From the IMG/VR virus record IMGVR_UViG_3300033148_006964, positions 116,927 to 180,926 of that record: 64,000 nucleotides of DNA. The stretch is one strand, 5' to 3'. The stretch is from a virus. Below are positions 60,575 through 64,000 of this stretch, piece after piece. Below the pieces are notes generated by a model. The model did no database searches and was not told the DNA's origin. It saw only the letters and a list, made by a program, of their open reading frames with translations. A program made the position numbers and the translations under genes. The first letter of the stretch is position 1. Each line of letters begins with the position of its first letter.

Positions 60575-60820
60575 ATGATTAAAACATTTGAACATATTGT
60601 AGCAAAAGGTATTAAGAAGGCTTTGAAATATACTAAAGCTTTTGGTAAGACGGAAACTGGTAAAGACATTAAAGAAAAATATATGCCAGAAACTGAGGAG
60701 CAAAGGTTAAAAAGAATATTAGAAATAAATAAGGTAAGCGGCATGAAGGAAATATATAGAAGTTCTTTTTATGACGAGCTTGAAAAAATAAGCTTACAAA
60801 TCACAAGCGTTCATAGTTAA
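60575..60820 (+). CDS. Small protein with C-terminal tag-like motif
   Basis: 81 residues, basic helix then KEIYRSSFYDELEKISLQI, the tag motif placed at the C-terminus. An internal ATG just before KEIYR raises the alternative of a tag-only peptide. Last plus-strand gene before the convergent region. Confidence 0.55.
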   Translation: MIKTFEHIVAKGIKKALKYTKAFGKTETGKDIKEKYMPETEEQRLKRILEINKVSGMKEIYRSSFYDELEKISLQITSVHS

Positions 60821-60823
60821 AAA

Positions 60824-60860
60824 AAAGGTGACAAGCCTAAAAGTTTAAGCAGTCACCCTT
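60824..60860 (-). terminator. Terminator of the small RNA
   Basis: AAAGGGTGAC/GTCACCTTT stem followed by eight T on the minus strand. On the plus strand it may also stop read-through from 60575-60820. Confidence 0.8.
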
Positions 60861-60978
60861 TCCCAGATTTATTATTTTTTCTACTTATTAACCATTTTAT
60901 GCAGTACCCGGTTGTTAATAAGCGTTGCCCTCGATGAGGGTTGTTAAGTACGCTTCTGCACAATAGCATACTTAACAT
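60824..60978 (-). ncRNA. Stand-alone small RNA gene (~150 nt)
   Basis: Promoter copy j lies upstream; no ORF follows. The RNA has TGCAG/CTGCA closing AAGCGT/ACGCTT and CCCTC-GAT-GAGGG (60900-60960), then an intrinsic terminator. It sits between converging gene blocks. Confidence 0.65.
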
Positions 60979-60986
60979 TTTCTATT

Positions 60987-61018
60987 ATAGTTATACCACA
61001 TTATTGGAAAAAATAACA
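60987..61018 (-). promoter_or_regulatory. Promoter-like element (copy j)
   Basis: TGTTAT, 14 bp, TGGTATAACTAT on the minus strand, between the 61031-61065 terminator and the small RNA. Confidence 0.75.
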
Positions 61019-61030
61019 TATATGATAGCT

Positions 61031-61065
61031 AAAAAAAAGGCTTATCCCGATCGGAGGATAAGCCT
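61031..61065 (-). terminator. Terminator of the RT/RNase H unit
   Basis: Perfect 10-bp AGGCTTATCC/GGATAAGCCT stem followed by eight T on the minus strand. Confidence 0.88.
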
Positions 61066-61078
61066 AATATTAATCAAT

Positions 61079-61195
61079 TTAATAATATGGAACTGAAACT
61101 GGCTGGGGTCGGGGGTCAGACAGGTGAAACCTGGCTGCCCCTTTATGGCACAAGTCTTTCTGTGCCATAAAATCAGCCAGTAATTGAATATTCAT
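61079..61195 (-). CDS. Possible 38-residue peptide
   Basis: ATG after GGGTGGTACCAAA; reads MNIQLLADFMAQKDLCHKG and ends in TAA. Base composition is more GC-rich than neighbours and the DNA also forms a strong RNA fold (61098-61181), so it may be RNA rather than coding. Confidence 0.35.
   Translation of the reverse strand: MNIQLLADFMAQKDLCHKGAARFHLSDPRPQPVSVPYY
61098..61181 (-). ncRNA. GC-rich structured element downstream of RNase H
   Basis: ACTGGCTG/CAGCCAGT closing stem, hairpin ATGGCACA/TGTGCCAT, hairpin CAGGT-GAA-ACCTG within a G-rich/C-rich pair (GGGG/CCCC). Part of the RT transcript. A retron-type non-coding RNA is one reading, but the usual position is upstream of the RT. Confidence 0.4.
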
Positions 61196-61301
61196 TTTGG
61201 TACCACCCTGGTAACAAAACAGAATGCATCAACTACTGTCACACATAAGCGAAACACTTACGACAAGAGATGATTGCTCTCTTCTTCCATATTTATTGAT
61301 A

Positions 61302-61469
61302 TTATTCAGAAGAATCTTTATTAGATTCTTTTTTTTTTATTTTTTTCATCTTCTGAGAAAAATCAAAAGAGTGAGGTATCACCGCTTTAACAAGAGTGCC
61401 AATAGCGTTTACAACTTCTTCACACTCCTTAATAAATTTTTCTTTAATACTAAGAGGTTTTTCTGTCAT
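61302..61469 (-). CDS. 55-residue Lys-rich protein
   Basis: Starts MTEKPLSIKEKFIKECEE and ends in a Lys-rich tail KKIKKKESNKDSSE; SD AGGAGAAGTAGAA. Third minus-strand gene after RT and RNase H, probably the same operon. Read directly. Confidence 0.6.
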   Translation of the reverse strand: MTEKPLSIKEKFIKECEEVVNAIGTLVKAVIPHSFDFSQKMKKIKKKESNKDSSE

Positions 61470-61502
61470 TTTCTACTTCTCCTAAATGCTGTAAGGAAGA
61501 GA

Positions 61503-61991
61503 TTAGTGAAGTCTCTTCCTTTCAATATAAGATTGTGCCAGTGCGTCTGCTTTCTCATTCCATCTGTTTGACGCATGGCCTTTGACCCACTGAAAACAAA
61601 AAGATTTAAACTCTCGGGTCAGACTGTCAATCTGTTTCCATAATCTAATATTTAGCACTTTACTACCATTTGTTTTTCTCCATCCCATTGATTTCCATAA
61701 TGGGACATATTCAATAAAATTATCACATACATATTTCGAATCAGTTTTAATTATACAATTATGATTCTTTGAATTATCACAACTTTCTTCAAGGTATTTA
61801 ATTAACGCTTTTAAACTTTCTATAACGGCCATCATTTCCATTTGATTATTAGTTGTATTATCCTCTATTCCTTTTCCGCAAATAATACTGCTTTCTGAAG
61901 CATCAAGAATAATATAACCATAACCACCTTTGCAACCAGCATCTCGCCTATTACCAGAACAACTGCCATCTGTATAAATTATATAAGTCAT
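61503..61991 (-). CDS. rnhA: Ribonuclease HI
   Basis: 162 residues, full length. Degrades the RNA strand of RNA-DNA hybrids. Catalytic set visible: Asp in IYTDGSC, Glu in NQMEMMAVIESL, Asp in IKTDSKYV, and the C-terminal His/Asp in WVKGHASNRWNEKADALA. The basic protrusion region (LWKSMGWRKTNGSKV) is present as in E. coli RnhA. Starts 8 bp after the RT stop; the pair would process reverse-transcription products. Confidence 0.93.
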   Translation of the reverse strand: MTYIIYTDGSCSGNRRDAGCKGGYGYIILDASESSIICGKGIEDNTTNNQMEMMAVIESLKALIKYLEESCDNSKNHNCIIKTDSKYVCDNFIEYVPLWKSMGWRKTNGSKVLNIRLWKQIDSLTREFKSFCFQWVKGHASNRWNEKADALAQSYIERKRLH

Positions 61992-61999
61992 AGGTAATT

Positions 62000-63073
62000 T
62001 TACGTAGTAACTGACACTGGTCCAGAAAACTTACTCCGCTCAAAGTCTAGTAGTTGATTCATATATTTTTTACCTTTTTTATGATCAACAGACATTAAAA
62101 ACGAAGCCCATCCCTTTAACTTCCTAAGATCAAGCCTTGTAGTATCATTAGCATTTTTTACTGTAGCATGATGAACTTTAGCTCGAAATAATTTTACTTC
62201 AGATCTTTGTATTGATTTTTTTACATTAACGACTATTCCGCAAATTTTCATTCTTCCGGTTTTTGATTTCCATTTTGTTTTTTTATATTTTGGTTTGAAA
62301 TTATAAGCTCTTAATAGAGCATATGCTTTCTTTTGTATAGTATTTCGTAATTCGTCTTTATTATGAACTTTACTACTAAAAGATAGATCATCAGCATATC
62401 TGGTATATGTAACATTATGTTCTTTACAATACTCAGATATAGATTGATCAAAACCACGTAAAACAATATTAGCAATGACTGGAGAAGTAGGAAACCCTTG
62501 TGCTGTATAATTATCGTATGTGCAAAGACCTATTATTCTATTGAATAAAGATTGATATCCCATTTGTTCACAATATTCTGGAATATGCACAGCTTTAATT
62601 TCTTCACATTTGAATTCAAAGTCTGTAAATTTATTATGATATAATGAAGGATGGCATCTACCATTCAACATACGTTCATAGTTTTTACAGAGTCTGCAAA
62701 TATGTTTGTTTCCAAATATACAGTTTTTAAGGTGATCTACAGATATTGAATCAAAAAAATTCTCAATATCAATTTTACCTATACAATTAGTACCTACATG
62801 GGGTTCAGCATTAGTAACAATACTTTTTTTTGGAACAAATCCATGGGCTGCACTATTCGCTTTATATCTCTTGAAAAATTTCCAATATAAGCTTTTTTGT
62901 ATAAATTTAAATTCAGGACTTGGTGCTATAATATGCCTTTTAGAACCATCATGCTTAGGTATAACAATACGTTCAATATGATGTTCTTTGTTTGCTATTA
63001 TCTCATCAACTTCTTCTACAGGTTTGCCGAAAATTGTATGCAGATCAAAATTACTACGTTGTAGTGTCTTCAT
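62000..63073 (-). CDS. Retron-like reverse transcriptase
   Basis: About 357 residues from MKTLQRSNFDLHTIF (GAGGTG eight bases upstream). RT blocks: HGFVPKKSIVTNAEPHVG with IGKIDIENFFDSIS (first catalytic Asp), QGFPTSPVIANIV, YTRYADDLSFSS (YADD) and KICGIVVN where retrons carry a VTG-like motif. An insert of ~50 residues between blocks 3 and 4 holds CRLC and further Cys. No maturase, protease or endonuclease domain, and no DGR-type repeats seen nearby. Overlaps the DHH gene's end and is followed by RNase HI. Confidence 0.88.
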   Translation of the reverse strand: MKTLQRSNFDLHTIFGKPVEEVDEIIANKEHHIERIVIPKHDGSKRHIIAPSPEFKFIQKSLYWKFFKRYKANSAAHGFVPKKSIVTNAEPHVGTNCIGKIDIENFFDSISVDHLKNCIFGNKHICRLCKNYERMLNGRCHPSLYHNKFTDFEFKCEEIKAVHIPEYCEQMGYQSLFNRIIGLCTYDNYTAQGFPTSPVIANIVLRGFDQSISEYCKEHNVTYTRYADDLSFSSKVHNKDELRNTIQKKAYALLRAYNFKPKYKKTKWKSKTGRMKICGIVVNVKKSIQRSEVKLFRAKVHHATVKNANDTTRLDLRKLKGWASFLMSVDHKKGKKYMNQLLDFERSKFSGPVSVTT

Positions 63074-64000
63074 CTTTCGGCACCTCATTTGCATCTTCAG
63101 ATTCTAAGGTGTCGTTAGTTACACTTGATCTTGCTTCTTCTATATTTTCTGATTCACCAGTTTTAACCATCTCCTGGGCTTCTTTTTCTACAGCATCTTC
63201 TTCTTTATCAACTCCATATTTTTCCATTTCTTCTTCCACTGGTTGATCCTCCAATTTTGGGTTAAGTTTAAGACTTAGATCATCAAGCAGCCTTTCAGCA
63301 TCTTTTGAGTTAAGGATGCCCCCACCAACATTATAATGCCCTCCAGCACTAATTAAATAATTTAATCCATTTAACATTTGGCCAATATGAATAGAAGCTT
63401 GATCATTATGCCATTTGTTAAATCCAATTTGCAAATAGAGTCTGTCTCCTCTAATATTAGTTAATCTGATAGAATATTTGATCTCAGGTTTAATCTTGTA
63501 TTCTACGTATCGAGGAAATTGATTAGGTCTTCTTTGGCGTATAACAGAGAAGTTGTTATACACTTCCATAAATTTACATATTTTTTTTGTTTGAATTTTT
63601 AATATTTCAACATCATATTTACTAATGCCAAGTCGTGCTATAGCTTCTTCACAATCAAACTTTGTTTGAGAAAGAATTTCTGCAATACGGCAATAGGTCA
63701 TATTTGAAGGAAAATTACATTCTAAATGAGCTCTAATAAGCATCAAAGGAGATGTATCAGAAAAAATTTGGTTTACATCTTCATATTCAGCTTGGTCAAT
63801 CATATGAACAGTATCCAAAAAACCATCGGGCAGATCTAATGGGTTATACTTATTAGCAAGCAATTCCGCTGCTGATCCAATAGATGAATCATAACATATA
63901 TTTTCATTAATAACAGGTGAGCCTCCAAAACTTTTATTCCAATGATGGTCACACCACAAATTAGCCTTTTGATGATATTCAAAATCAAGAACAATAAGAA
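63054..64000 (-). CDS. DHH/DHHA1 phosphoesterase, N-terminus outside window
   Basis: About 315 residues visible. CDHHW supplies the DHH metal motif, and SAGGHYNVGGG near residue ~220 is the DHHA1 signature. Members degrade short oligonucleotides (NrnA), pAp or cyclic dinucleotides. The C-terminus is an unusual acidic tail of ~75 residues. The 3' end overlaps the RT start by 20 bp, so the three enzymes are co-expressed. Confidence 0.85.
   Translation of the reverse strand, partial: LIVLDFEYHQKANLWCDHHWNKSFGGSPVINENICYDSSIGSAAELLANKYNPLDLPDGFLDTVHMIDQAEYEDVNQIFSDTSPLMLIRAHLECNFPSNMTYCRIAEILSQTKFDCEEAIARLGISKYDVEILKIQTKKICKFMEVYNNFSVIRQRRPNQFPRYVEYKIKPEIKYSIRLTNIRGDRLYLQIGFNKWHNDQASIHIGQMLNGLNYLISAGGHYNVGGGILNSKDAERLLDDLSLKLNPKLEDQPVEEEMEKYGVDKEEDAVEKEAQEMVKTGESENIEEARSSVTNDTLESEDANEVPKDEDTTT

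Noticed and set aside
62000-63073. Diversity-generating retroelement or group II intron RT
   Set aside because: No template/variable repeat pair, no maturase or endonuclease domain, and the block motifs fit retron-like RTs better.
1-64000. CRISPR array
   Set aside because: No regularly spaced repeats seen; the repeats present are inverted or single tandem copies.
1-64000. Stop-codon reassignment
   Set aside because: Genes end normally with TAA, TAG and TGA, and the long polymerase gene is open in the standard bacterial code; the tRNA-like remnant with a possible UCA loop is decayed.

Overview
The window reads as part of a large AT-rich tailed (jumbo-type) bacteriophage genome. Genes are densely packed and mostly short. 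Long co-oriented blocks switch strand only twice. There is a single-chain multisubunit-type RNA polymerase, a baseplate-like protein, one tRNA, many zinc-ribbon proteins of familiar phage families, and three different IS200/IS605-type elements. The host is probably a Gram-negative bacterium, because the phage carries kdsA and kdsB (CMP-Kdo for lipopolysaccharide), a lipoprotein and a transglycosylase. A secreted protein with a Fibrobacter/Bacteroidota-type repeat domain points toward Fibrobacterota or Bacteroidota; this is inference.

Layout. 1-44.6 kb: almost entirely minus-strand accessory genes. They include kdsA (cut by the window edge), a probable Tad1-like anti-Thoeris protein, a lytic transglycosylase, an acyl carrier protein, a Pnkp-type phosphatase, kdsB, a small ABC-type ATPase, RtcB RNA ligase, dozens of small Cys-rich or membrane proteins, the secreted FISUMP-type protein and a zinc-repeat protein. 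44.7-60.8 kb: plus strand, with the 2114-residue fused beta-beta' RNA polymerase, then a run of virion-type genes. At least five of these proteins, probably seven, share one ~23-residue tag, at the N-terminus in most. 61-64 kb: minus strand again, with a DHH/DHHA1 phosphoesterase (cut by the edge), a retron-like reverse transcriptase, RNase HI and two small ORFs, ending at a strong terminator.

Regulation visible in the DNA. Ten copies of one promoter-like element (about TGTTAT, 14 bp, TGGnATAACTAT) all face the minus strand. Most lie 36-47 bp before a start codon; two drive short non-coding RNAs. More than a dozen intergenic regions hold 60-170 nt branched inverted-repeat structures, usually just after a stop codon and often followed by a T-run. 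They look like structured 3' ends or small RNAs.

Possible new systems: (1) the shared tag on otherwise unrelated membrane-active and protease-like proteins, which suggests a packaging or ejection signal; (2) the RT-RNase H-DHH cassette; (3) the promoter family next to a phage-encoded polymerase; (4) the family of branched RNAs, in a phage that also carries RtcB.
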